Source: Lentisphaerota bacterium
Lineage (GTDB): Bacteria > Verrucomicrobiota > Kiritimatiellia > RFP12 > UBA3636
Assembly: GCA_012514445.1 (NCBI GenBank)
Contig: JAAZAI010000501.1
Location: 1-5,803, forward strand
Direction of reading: 5' to 3'
DNA length: 5,803 nt
In this document: piece after piece, positions 1-5,803 of the stretch
How the letters are laid out: every line of letters starts with the position of its first letter
Position numbering within the stretch: the first letter of the stretch is position 1
Notes under the pieces: generated by a model
Told to the model about the DNA's origin: nothing
Database searches by the model: none
What the model saw: only the letters and a program-made list of their open reading frames with translations
Position numbers and translations under genes: made by a program

Positions 1-1223
1 AACCCTTTGTAGTATTCGAACGTATGTGCCTCGTGCAGACAGATGCCGTCGGCGCCGGTCTCCAGAACGGTGCGGGCGCGCATGCGCATGGCGTCCTCGA
101 GATTGCCGGCAGACGCGCCCTGGTGGTGCTGGGCGTAGGCGGAGAGCCAGCTTGAGAAGAACAACAGTTTGGCGCGGCCCGCGACGTACGCGACGTACTC
201 GGGCGCGAGCACGTCGGAGACCTGGCGCCCGGCCGGCGGATGGATCCCCTTCGCCTCCCAGGGCGGCACGCGATCCCAAGTCCATTCGTAGTCGCCGAGG
301 ATCAGCGCGTCGGCGATGCCTTCGTCCACCCAGCGTTTCCACTGCGTCTCGAAGCGGTACTTGACGCTTGTGGAGAAGACCGGGCTGGTGAGCTCCGTAT
401 AGGGGCCGAATTGCGTGCCGACCGCCAGCGTCATGCCGTCGGATCTGAGGCGATCCTTGGCGCGGCGCAGGAACTCGGTGAAGCAATCGCCCTTGATGCG
501 ATGCCAGGTCGCGATGTCTCGAGGCGCGGCGACGTCCTTCAGAGCCCGCCCTGTTTCGCGCCGGTAGGCCTCCGCCACTTCGGGCTCGAAGCCGAAGAAG
601 TCCGAAGGCTCGGGGAAGGCCAGATGACGGGAGTGGCACGATGTGCTGAAGTAGAATCCATCGGGCCGGTAGGCGGCCAGTTCGTCGATGACGGCGAGCC
701 GTTCTTCGACAGCCGCCGCATTCGCGTAGCTGCGCAGCCCCGGCCAGCGCGTGGCACCGTCGCGGCCCGTCACCTGGCATTCAGGGTGTTCGATGAGGAA
801 GCGACCGTTCTGCTCGTCGAAGACGTCGAGCCAGATGTGGAAGCCGATCCCCGCCTCGCGGCAGGCCGCGCAAGCCGTCGCGATCGGATCCATTCGCGCC
901 AGGGTGTGATCGAGCGGGCTCTCCTTGTAGAAGCGCTCGCTCTGGGGAGGTTTGCCGCCGTTCGTCTTCGCCTCGGGCGTCCGCGACAGCACGAGCGAAC
1001 GATCCGCATGCGCGAGCCATTCGCCCGTGGCATGGTATTTCGAGGGATATCCGGCGACCCCGAGCCCTGCGGCGCGCCAGAAGACCGCGTCCACGCCCGT
1101 CTGCTTGCACTGCCGGATCAGCTCGACCACGTCTTCCGGCCCCATGGAATCGCCATGCAGCCCGATCTCGTCGAAGAAATCGACGTTCATCACCAGCGTC
1201 TTGCGTTTCATCGTCTTTTTCAT
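1..1223 (-). CDS. Predicted TIM-barrel glycoside hydrolase, GHL10-like (C-terminus cut by window edge)
   Basis: The frame is open from an ATG at 1223 to the left edge, giving 407 residues with no stop. Alternating hydrophobic strands suggest a (beta/alpha)8 barrel: VMNVDFF (11-17), VDAVFWR (44-50), GIGFHIWLDVF (125-135), DGFYFSTS (188-195), TLAVGTQFG (265-273), ADALILGDYEW (304-314), LLFFSSW (353-359) and GADGICLHEAH (390-400). The segment HIWLDVFDE followed by FLIEHPE resembles the aW...flk.HPeW pattern of family-10-like glycosyl hydrolases (GHL10) and related clan GH-A-like proteins. Glu313 and Asp189 lie at strand ends and are candidate active-site residues, but this is inference. There is no signal peptide, so it is probably cytoplasmic. 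The start is uncertain: a second in-frame ATG lies at 1211, and the only SD-like tract (AAAAGG, 1239-1244) is about 15 nt from the first ATG, further than usual. It lies 95 nt downstream of the central gene in the same direction, so co-transcription is plausible. Function is assigned only at fold level; the substrate is unknown. Confidence 0.72.
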   Translation of the reverse strand, partial: MKKTMKRKTLVMNVDFFDEIGLHGDSMGPEDVVELIRQCKQTGVDAVFWRAAGLGVAGYPSKYHATGEWLAHADRSLVLSRTPEAKTNGGKPPQSERFYKESPLDHTLARMDPIATACAACREAGIGFHIWLDVFDEQNGRFLIEHPECQVTGRDGATRWPGLRSYANAAAVEERLAVIDELAAYRPDGFYFSTSCHSRHLAFPEPSDFFGFEPEVAEAYRRETGRALKDVAAPRDIATWHRIKGDCFTEFLRRAKDRLRSDGMTLAVGTQFGPYTELTSPVFSTSVKYRFETQWKRWVDEGIADALILGDYEWTWDRVPPWEAKGIHPPAGRQVSDVLAPEYVAYVAGRAKLLFFSSWLSAYAQHHQGASAGNLEDAMRMRARTVLETGADGICLHEAHTFEYYKG

Positions 1224-1251
1224 TTCGTTCGTGTTGCGCCTTTTGATTCGT

Positions 1252-1282
1252 CCACGCCACCGCGCGACGAGCACGGTGGCGT
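1252..1282. other. Perfect 11-bp inverted repeat (hairpin) between the two left-hand genes
   Basis: The arms CCACGCCACCG (1252-1262) and CGGTGGCGTGG (1272-1282) are exact reverse complements around a 9-nt loop, so a stable GC-rich stem is expected in RNA. It starts 37 nt after the stop codon of the central gene, read on the minus strand. The minus-strand sequence after the stem is ACGAATCAAAAGG, with no U run, so it does not look like a standard intrinsic terminator. It could protect the 3' end of the upstream message, attenuate read-through into the GHL10-like gene, or be a processing site. The role is inferred; the palindrome is directly visible. Confidence 0.6.
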
Positions 1283-1318
1283 GGTTTGATGAAGCGGGCG
1301 AAAACACCTGGGGCAGGC

Positions 1319-4300
1319 CTATTTCGCCAGCTCGATTTGGTACAGGTTCGGGCCCGGATGGATCTTGAACTGTTTCGCGGGCACTTCCTTCCCGGTGATC
1401 AGATCGACGATCTTCGCGACCGGGCGGACGGTTTCCAGCTTGACCGCATATGGCGGCTCCTTGGCATACGGGATGGCGCAGAGCGTGTACTTTCCGTCGA
1501 TCTCGACGGCGCGCCAGTCGATGCCCGCCATTGCGTCGGGGTCTTCCTTGGCGGCGGGGGAGGGTGCCAGGCGCACGTCGGCGTCGATGGCGTTGTCGGC
1601 GATGAACTTCGCGAGCACGCGGTGGTAGACCCGGCGGCGGGCGTCGTTCTCCATCGTCGGCGAGCCGCGCATGCAGGTGCCGCCGTCGAGCACGGGATCG
1701 TCGAGGTTCGCGATCTCGTCGATGCAGACGACGGTGCCCTTGCCGAGGGCGTAGACGCGCGCGCCGTCGCCGTAGGGCTCGCCGCCCTCGGGCTGGACGA
1801 GCTCGGAGGCGTCGCGCGGGTCGCCGTACTCGTTGGTGGCGAAGCCGCCCTTCGTCACGATGAGCGTGCCGCCCTTCTTGACGAATTCCAGCACCTTCTG
1901 GTAGGTGGCGTCCTTGACGTAGGCGGACTCGCCCGCGAAGAGGACCTTGTGCTTCCTGAGCTCGCCTTCGGCGATGCGCTTCTCGGTGGCGTAGAAGGGC
2001 TGGATGCCGAGCATGTACTGGGCGGTGGCGATTTCGAAGCGCATGCGGACCATCTTCACGTCGCTGCGGCGCTCGACCACGTCCGGGAAGAGCGTGGCGA
2101 TCGGCTTCGCCTTCGTCACGAGGGCATGCATGTGCGGCACCATGAGGCGCTGGAGGTCGAGGCCGGAGAACGCGAGAGCGTCCATCGACTCGGCGTTGCC
2201 CACGGAGTCGGAGAAGTTGTGGTTGGCCGTCCAGCACCACCAGTTGCCATCGGCGAGCCCGTGGAAGGCCAGGCGCCACACCTGGTTGTCGACCGACGTC
2301 TTCCCGCCGTAGCCGATGTGGACCTCGGTGTTGGAGAGCGGCTTCTCGGGGTAGACCGAGCGGATGAAGTCGAGGAAGAGGATGTCGCGGTCGCCGGCGG
2401 AGCCGTCGTGGCCGGCGATGTCGTAGAGATCCTGGAGGCGCTCCATGTTGAAGGAGTGGAGCGAGGCGGCCATGAACTTCGTGTGCGTGGGCATCTTGCG
2501 GTTGTACTTCTTGGACGTCTTGTTCAGGTAGCCGAAGAAGTCGACGAGGATGTCGTCGCGGAACTGCTGGAAGTCGTACCAGGGGGCGTAGTTCTTCGGG
2601 TCCGGCCACTTGATGAGCTGGATGTCCTCGAAAGTCTTGTAGTCGCTCTTCCAGCGCGCGTTGAGCGCGGCGACGTCCTTGTACTTCCTCTTCATCGCCG
2701 CGATGAAGTCCACGCGGGTCAGCTCGGAGTAGTTCACGTACCACGGCTCGTTCCAGAGCCAATAGCTGTTGACGCCCTTGAACTGCTTCCAGAAGGGGAT
2801 GTTCTTCGCGAAGGCCTCGTCGATCTTCTGGCGCACGATCGGATGTTGGACGACGAACGAAAGGAAGTTGTTGGGGTCGTTGTTCTTCAGCTCGGGATGC
2901 TCCTGGAGGAGCTTCGACGCGCGCACGTCGGCGCCGGTGAGGCCGAGGTCGGGCACGCTGATCGCGGCGTTGACGTGGACGCCGTTTTCGCGCCAGAATT
3001 CCATGTGCGCTCGGGTCGTCTCGATCTCCTTCTCGCCGCTCCTCACTTCGGGGCAGACCGAGTTGAAGCCGAGGGCCGCGACCTTGGGCGTGTCGCCCAG
3101 CATGTACCAGAACGTGCAAGGGCCCCAGAGGAAGACGGGGCGCTTGCCGTCATGCCAGTATCCGTCGCGGATCTTCAGCTTCTCGGGATCGAAGGCGGGT
3201 GGGACGCTCAACTGCTTGGCTGGGTCTTTGAGGATGGCGTTCATGTAGGCCGCGGCCTTGCGGTAGACCGTGTCGAGGTGCGCCGTGTTGCGCAGCACGC
3301 GATCCGAATCGCCGGCGGCGAAATCGCCTTTGCAGCGGCCGACGAACATCTGGAGCAGCGTGAGGTACGCCTTGGGATAGACGGTGTCGAGGCCGGCGGC
3401 TTCGACGCGGGCGTAGAGGTTTGAAAGCGATGCGGCGTTGCGCTCGAGTTTCTGGACGGTCGCCTCGATCTCGGCGACGGTCTGGATGGTGATCTCGTTG
3501 TTCGAGCGCGGGGCGAAGACCGGGAAGTCGACGGACTTGCCGCCGTCGAGGACAAGCCGGCCCATCAGCTCGAGCTGCTTCTTGCCGACCTGCTCGGACG
3601 GCACGCCAAGGCTGGCGGCGCTGAGACCGGACGGTACCTTGATCTCGACCTCGGCCAGCGGCGCCTCCTTGCCGGGAGCGGCCAGGAGCTGGAGCTTGCC
3701 CTTCGTCTCCGCGCCGGGGTTGAGCAGCGACACGTCCGCCTTGATCTCGCGCTTGAGATAGTGGAACGAAGGCACCTGCGCGAACGCGTCGACGCCGGCG
3801 CGCCCGGTCGGGGGCTCGAAGGTCAGCGTCGGGAAATGCGCGCCGCTGTACGTGCCGACAAGACCGGGCAGCCACGCCAGCGCGCCGTTGATCTGGTGCA
3901 GATCCTCGCCGTCGCGGTCGTAGACGCCGATGTTCATCTTGATCGGATGTCCCTTGACGGGGTCGTGCGGGAGCAGCGACTTCCAGGGGATGGCGATCTC
4001 CACGAAGGAGGTGGACTTGCCGTCCTCCACCTTGCGGACCGCCTTGGTGAAGATCTTGTAGCTCGCGGCGCTCTTGGGGCCGTCCTGCTCCAGGATCGCG
4101 CGGCGCTCCGCCTCGCTGCCGTAGGAGTCCTGCACGACCTTGCGATCCATGCGGTTCTGCAGATGCGCCCAGTGGATGCCGACGGAATCGTCGGGATTGA
4201 CGATGAAGACCGCGTGCAGATCGTCCGGCTTCGCGCGCATGCCCACGTCCTGCCAGCCCACGATCAGCGGCACGTTGGCGTCCGTGAAGGCCACCTCGAT

Positions 4301-4684
4301 GCGGTTCGGGGCCGGAAGCTTGTCGTCCTCCAATTCGACGCCGAGGTAGAAATTGTCGAAGTCGCGGCCGAGCCAGACGTTCGCGGCGAAGTCCTTCTCG
4401 CCGCCGTAAGCGCCCGTGAACCACGTGGCGTGCTTATCGCCGGCGAGACGAATCGGTTTCGCGCCGCTCGCCGTCCAGTCGGCCTTGTCGCCGTCGATGG
4501 CGATGGGCTTGGCCATCCACTTGACCTGGTATGACACCTTCTGGATCGGCACGTCCACGACGGCCTCCTGCGACTTGATGGAAATCGCTCCGTCCAGTCC
4601 CGAGGCGCCTTGCCCGTGGGCTGCGGCCGCCACGCCCAACCCCGCCAGCAAGCCGGGTAGCCATGTGTGTGTTCTTGTATACAT
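1319..4684 (-). CDS. Secreted multidomain clan GH-A glycoside hydrolase with N-terminal CBM9-like domain
   Basis: This is a complete gene of 1121 residues ending in TAG. The ATG at 4684 is chosen because AGGAG lies 8 nt upstream and a signal peptide follows directly (MYTRTHTWLPGLLAGLGVAAAA, cleavage near residues 22-25). An in-frame TTG at 4714 would add ten residues but lacks this support. Residues 50-290 resemble CBM9/DOMON-type domains: IDGDKADW (63-70), NFYLGVELED (111-120), VEIAIPWKSLL (228-238) and NIGVYDRDGED (251-261). Next come a beta-rich segment (300-397) and a helical segment (401-490). A barrel follows from about 510 to 825, with YWLWNEPWY (641-649), where Glu646 is the likely acid/base, and PLSNTEVHI (782-790), where Glu787 is the likely nucleophile. 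NWWCWTANH (814-822) fits strand 8. Residues 860-1035 resemble the beta-galactosidase trimerisation (GATase-like) domain of GH42 (KVLFAGESAYV, EFVKKGGTLIV). The end (1055-1121, with LITGKEV) looks like a small beta-sandwich. NEP rather than NE[YF] makes GH42 membership uncertain. It probably acts outside the cytoplasm on a glycan; the substrate is unknown. Confidence 0.85.
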   Translation of the reverse strand: MYTRTHTWLPGLLAGLGVAAAAHGQGASGLDGAISIKSQEAVVDVPIQKVSYQVKWMAKPIAIDGDKADWTASGAKPIRLAGDKHATWFTGAYGGEKDFAANVWLGRDFDNFYLGVELEDDKLPAPNRIEVAFTDANVPLIVGWQDVGMRAKPDDLHAVFIVNPDDSVGIHWAHLQNRMDRKVVQDSYGSEAERRAILEQDGPKSAASYKIFTKAVRKVEDGKSTSFVEIAIPWKSLLPHDPVKGHPIKMNIGVYDRDGEDLHQINGALAWLPGLVGTYSGAHFPTLTFEPPTGRAGVDAFAQVPSFHYLKREIKADVSLLNPGAETKGKLQLLAAPGKEAPLAEVEIKVPSGLSAASLGVPSEQVGKKQLELMGRLVLDGGKSVDFPVFAPRSNNEITIQTVAEIEATVQKLERNAASLSNLYARVEAAGLDTVYPKAYLTLLQMFVGRCKGDFAAGDSDRVLRNTAHLDTVYRKAAAYMNAILKDPAKQLSVPPAFDPEKLKIRDGYWHDGKRPVFLWGPCTFWYMLGDTPKVAALGFNSVCPEVRSGEKEIETTRAHMEFWRENGVHVNAAISVPDLGLTGADVRASKLLQEHPELKNNDPNNFLSFVVQHPIVRQKIDEAFAKNIPFWKQFKGVNSYWLWNEPWYVNYSELTRVDFIAAMKRKYKDVAALNARWKSDYKTFEDIQLIKWPDPKNYAPWYDFQQFRDDILVDFFGYLNKTSKKYNRKMPTHTKFMAASLHSFNMERLQDLYDIAGHDGSAGDRDILFLDFIRSVYPEKPLSNTEVHIGYGGKTSVDNQVWRLAFHGLADGNWWCWTANHNFSDSVGNAESMDALAFSGLDLQRLMVPHMHALVTKAKPIATLFPDVVERRSDVKMVRMRFEIATAQYMLGIQPFYATEKRIAEGELRKHKVLFAGESAYVKDATYQKVLEFVKKGGTLIVTKGGFATNEYGDPRDASELVQPEGGEPYGDGARVYALGKGTVVCIDEIANLDDPVLDGGTCMRGSPTMENDARRRVYHRVLAKFIADNAIDADVRLAPSPAAKEDPDAMAGIDWRAVEIDGKYTLCAIPYAKEPPYAVKLETVRPVAKIVDLITGKEVPAKQFKIHPGPNLYQIELAK

Positions 4685-4692
4685 CGTCTTTA

Positions 4693-4697
4693 CTCCT
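4693..4697 (-). promoter_or_regulatory. Shine-Dalgarno AGGAG that fixes the start of the central gene
   Basis: On the minus strand AGGAG is followed by the 8-nt spacer TAAAGACG and then ATG at 4684. This is a near-ideal ribosome binding site. It lies inside the ten extra codons that the upstream TTG at 4714 would add, so it favours the shorter protein, whose signal peptide begins at the new N-terminus. Confidence 0.8.
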
Positions 4698-4711
4698 GTT
4701 CTGGTGGTTTT

Positions 4712-4741
4712 CAATAGGAATTCCCGAAGTTTGCCTTATTG
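4712..4741. promoter_or_regulatory. Imperfect inverted repeat in the leader of the central gene, possible operator
   Basis: On the plus strand CAATAGG (4712-4718) pairs with CCTTATTG (4734-4741), with one bulged base and a 15-nt gap. It lies in the AT-rich leader, 27 to 57 nt upstream of the start codon, and overlaps the candidate -10 position. It could be a regulator site or a small 5'-UTR hairpin. The pairing is visible, but it is short enough to arise by chance. Confidence 0.25.
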
Positions 4742-4756
4742 TGCTAACTTTGTCAA
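4728..4756 (-). promoter_or_regulatory. Candidate sigma-70-type promoter for the central gene
   Basis: A perfect TTGACA -35 box lies at 4751-4756 on the minus strand, in the AT-rich patch of an otherwise GC-rich window. At 17-nt spacing the -10 hexamer is CAAACT (4728-4733), which matches TATAAT at only three of six positions. The promoter is therefore weak, needs an activator, or uses another -10. It would give a leader of about 35-40 nt before the ATG. The box itself is seen; its activity is inferred. Confidence 0.4.
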
Positions 4757-4885
4757 CAATCAAGCAGAAGTCATGCCACCGGACCTCGGTCCATGCGCCC
4801 GGCGCCGCTCCCGCGCATAAGCCATTCTGCGCGATCCACCCGGCTTCAGGCGGTCTCCTGCGCGACGGCGGCGCGGCCGGCAACG

Positions 4886-4918
4886 CGATCCCCGCATGCG
4901 TCGTCACGGCGGGGATCG
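4886..4918. repeat. REP-like palindrome downstream of the right-hand gene
   Basis: CGATCCCCGC (4886-4895) and GCGGGGATCG (4909-4918) form a perfect 10-bp inverted repeat with a 13-nt loop. The loop can extend the stem through CGT/ACG with a bulge. It sits 7 nt beyond the TGA of the right-hand gene. No T run follows on the minus strand, so it is not a textbook terminator, although it could block 3' exonuclease. The sequence style (GTCAxGGCGGGxATC) resembles dispersed extragenic palindromes seen in many bacteria. A related partial copy lies 40 bp to the right. Confidence 0.6.
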
Positions 4919-4957
4919 ACCCCGTCAGGAGGGCGTCGCTTCGTCATGGCGGGAATC
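4898..4957. repeat. Pair of 20-bp direct repeats, 40 bp apart, spanning the right-hand stop codon
   Basis: The stretches 4898-4917 and 4938-4957 match at 17 of 20 positions, differing at repeat positions 3, 10 and 17. The shared core on the plus strand is TCGTCA-GGCGGG-ATC. The left copy forms one arm and part of the loop of the 4886-4918 palindrome. The right copy lies inside the last codons of the right-hand gene. No partner arm was found for the right copy, so it looks like a half or degenerate unit. Confidence 0.55.
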
Positions 4958-5803
4958 ACGCGGTTTGACGGGCTCGACCGCGTCGTCGCGCGCCCAGGCG
5001 AAGGTCGCGTGGCCGGTGACGCCGCGCATCTCGAGGCAGCGGCCCCAGGGCGTGTCGATCCAGGACTGTTCGCAGGGGTCGCCGACGATGCAGTAGCGCA
5101 GATCCGTGTTGACCAGCACACTTGTGTGGCCCTCGCCGCCGACCTCAGGGAAGAATCGCACCGTCGCGTTCTCCAGCCCCTTCAGCAGGAGCCGGCGGCG
5201 GTAGAGCGGATGCTTGGCGGGTTCTGGCATGAGCGAGATCTCGCCCGCGTCCTGCTCGACGAACACGCGGCACTCCTCGTGGAAGGAATGCCACATAGCC
5301 CAGCGCAGCGCGCCGCCCTCCAGCCGCGTCCTGCGGCCGGGCAGCACCGGCGCCCCCAGCGGCGTGCGCAGCCGCAGCACGGCCTCGGGGTCGGGAGAGA
5401 AGCCGACGAAGACGAAGCCGCCGCGGTTGCGCGAAACCATCAGGTGGACGGACTCCGCGCTCGGCGCCGCGCGATCGACGGCCACGGACCATCCGAGCTG
5501 CGCCAGCGCATGTCGCAGCAAGGCCTCGCAGGGGTGCTGCTCCGTCGGCGGATGCGTGACGAGGCTTCGCCCGCGCACGCCGTCGAGCGTGACGGACGAC
5601 GTGCCGCGCACCCAGGCGAGGCGTCCGCCGCGCCATTGCGGAACGGCGCGCACGAGCGCGGCGACGCGGCGCGCGCCGTTCTGCTCCAACTCGGCGAGGA
5701 CCTGCCCGTGCGAGTCGCCTTCGCGGAGCGTTTCGCAGACGCCGCCGCCGTTGAACGCGGCGAGGTGCAGACACGTGCGCGACGGCGCGCCAGCGGTGAG
5801 GCG
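4925..5803 (-). CDS. Conserved-looking protein of unknown function, C-terminal 292 residues (start outside window)
   Basis: The frame is open from the right edge to TGA at 4925. The TTG at 5689 is internal, since the frame continues upstream without a stop (LHLAAFNGGGV, visible residues 12-22). I do not recognise the family. The visible part looks beta-rich, with patches that read like a folded conserved domain: GGFVFVGFSPDPEAVLRL (128-145), GAPVLPG (150-156), LEGGALRWAMWHSFHEECR (161-179), VFVEQDAGEIS (180-190), YRRRLLLKGLENATVRFFPE (201-220) and SWIDTPWGRCLEM (247-259). His172, His175, Glu176, Glu177 and Cys178 form a suggestive cluster, but no catalytic role can be claimed. No membrane segment is visible. 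The last residues (283-289, DSRHDEA) are encoded by a REP-like repeat and look like a late addition. It is transcribed toward the central gene with a 240-nt gap containing a palindrome and a possible promoter, so it may be a separate transcript in the same carbohydrate locus. Confidence 0.7.
   Translation of the reverse strand, partial: RLTAGAPSRTCLHLAAFNGGGVCETLREGDSHGQVLAELEQNGARRVAALVRAVPQWRGGRLAWVRGTSSVTLDGVRGRSLVTHPPTEQHPCEALLRHALAQLGWSVAVDRAAPSAESVHLMVSRNRGGFVFVGFSPDPEAVLRLRTPLGAPVLPGRRTRLEGGALRWAMWHSFHEECRVFVEQDAGEISLMPEPAKHPLYRRRLLLKGLENATVRFFPEVGGEGHTSVLVNTDLRYCIVGDPCEQSWIDTPWGRCLEMRGVTGHATFAWARDDAVEPVKPRDSRHDEATPS

Noticed and set aside
240..1289. A 349-codon plus-strand open frame opposite the GHL10-like gene
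   Set aside because: It is antisense to a frame with strand-like hydrophobic patterning and family-like motifs. The product has no recognisable domain and is explained by GC-rich antisense openness.
1286..3424. A 712-codon open frame on the plus strand opposite the central gene
   Set aside because: Its product is low-complexity, rich in V, L, E, D, H and R, with no recognisable domain. It lies antisense to a gene with clear motifs, signal peptide and SD. High GC at third positions readily produces such antisense frames.
3150..4424. A 424-codon minus-strand frame inside the central gene
   Set aside because: It is an out-of-frame, arginine-rich shadow of the same strand with no domain, overlapping the well-supported CBM9-like region.
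4685..4714. Upstream TTG start (4714) for the central gene
   Set aside because: The ten extra codons cover the AGGAG ribosome site and would place residues ahead of the signal peptide. The ATG at 4684 explains both features.
4781..4792. Short palindrome GGACCTCGGTCC in the intergenic gap
   Set aside because: The stem is only four to five bp with a tiny loop in GC-rich DNA, has no T run, and is not placed at a gene end. Chance is a sufficient explanation.
4886..4918. Intrinsic terminator for the right-hand gene
   Set aside because: The stem is good, but the minus-strand sequence after it is GTTGCCGGCC, with no U tract. It is listed as a REP-like palindrome instead.
4663..4968. A 101-codon plus-strand frame across the intergenic gap
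   Set aside because: It overlaps the start and leader of the central gene and the end of the right-hand gene on the other strand. No convincing ribosome site or conserved motif was seen.

Overview
The window holds three genes, all on the minus strand. Two are cut by the window edges. In order of transcription they are: the 3' part of a conserved protein of unknown function (right), a complete secreted multidomain glycoside-hydrolase-like protein of about 1121 residues (centre), and a TIM-barrel protein resembling family-10-like (GHL10-type) glycosyl hydrolases (left). No RNA gene, CRISPR array, transposase or phage gene is visible.

The DNA is GC-rich with strong third-position G/C bias, which leaves long open frames on the opposite strand. 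The only conspicuously AT-rich stretch, about 4690-4775, is just upstream of the central gene and is where its promoter should lie. A secreted CBM9-like/GH-A enzyme next to another predicted TIM-barrel hydrolase and an unfamiliar conserved protein recalls carbohydrate-degrading bacteria of the Planctomycetota-Verrucomicrobiota-Lentisphaerota group. This placement is an inference from protein style and GC content, with no marker gene to confirm it.

Layout: 1-1223 is the GHL10-like CDS, still open at the left edge. 1224-1318 is a short gap with a perfect 11-bp inverted repeat. 1319-4684 is the central CDS, with a signal peptide and a good Shine-Dalgarno sequence. 4685-4924 is a 240-bp gap with a TTGACA box, an imperfect inverted repeat and a REP-like palindrome. 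4925-5803 is the C-terminal part of a third protein, open at the right edge.

A reasonable working model is that the central protein is exported, binds a glycan through its N-terminal domain and cleaves it in its barrel, while the GHL10-like protein, which has no signal peptide, acts on products inside the cell. The substrate cannot be read from the sequence. The points most worth a second look are the unassigned GH-A enzyme, the unknown conserved right-hand protein, and a dispersed-type palindromic repeat that appears to have supplied the last codons of that protein.
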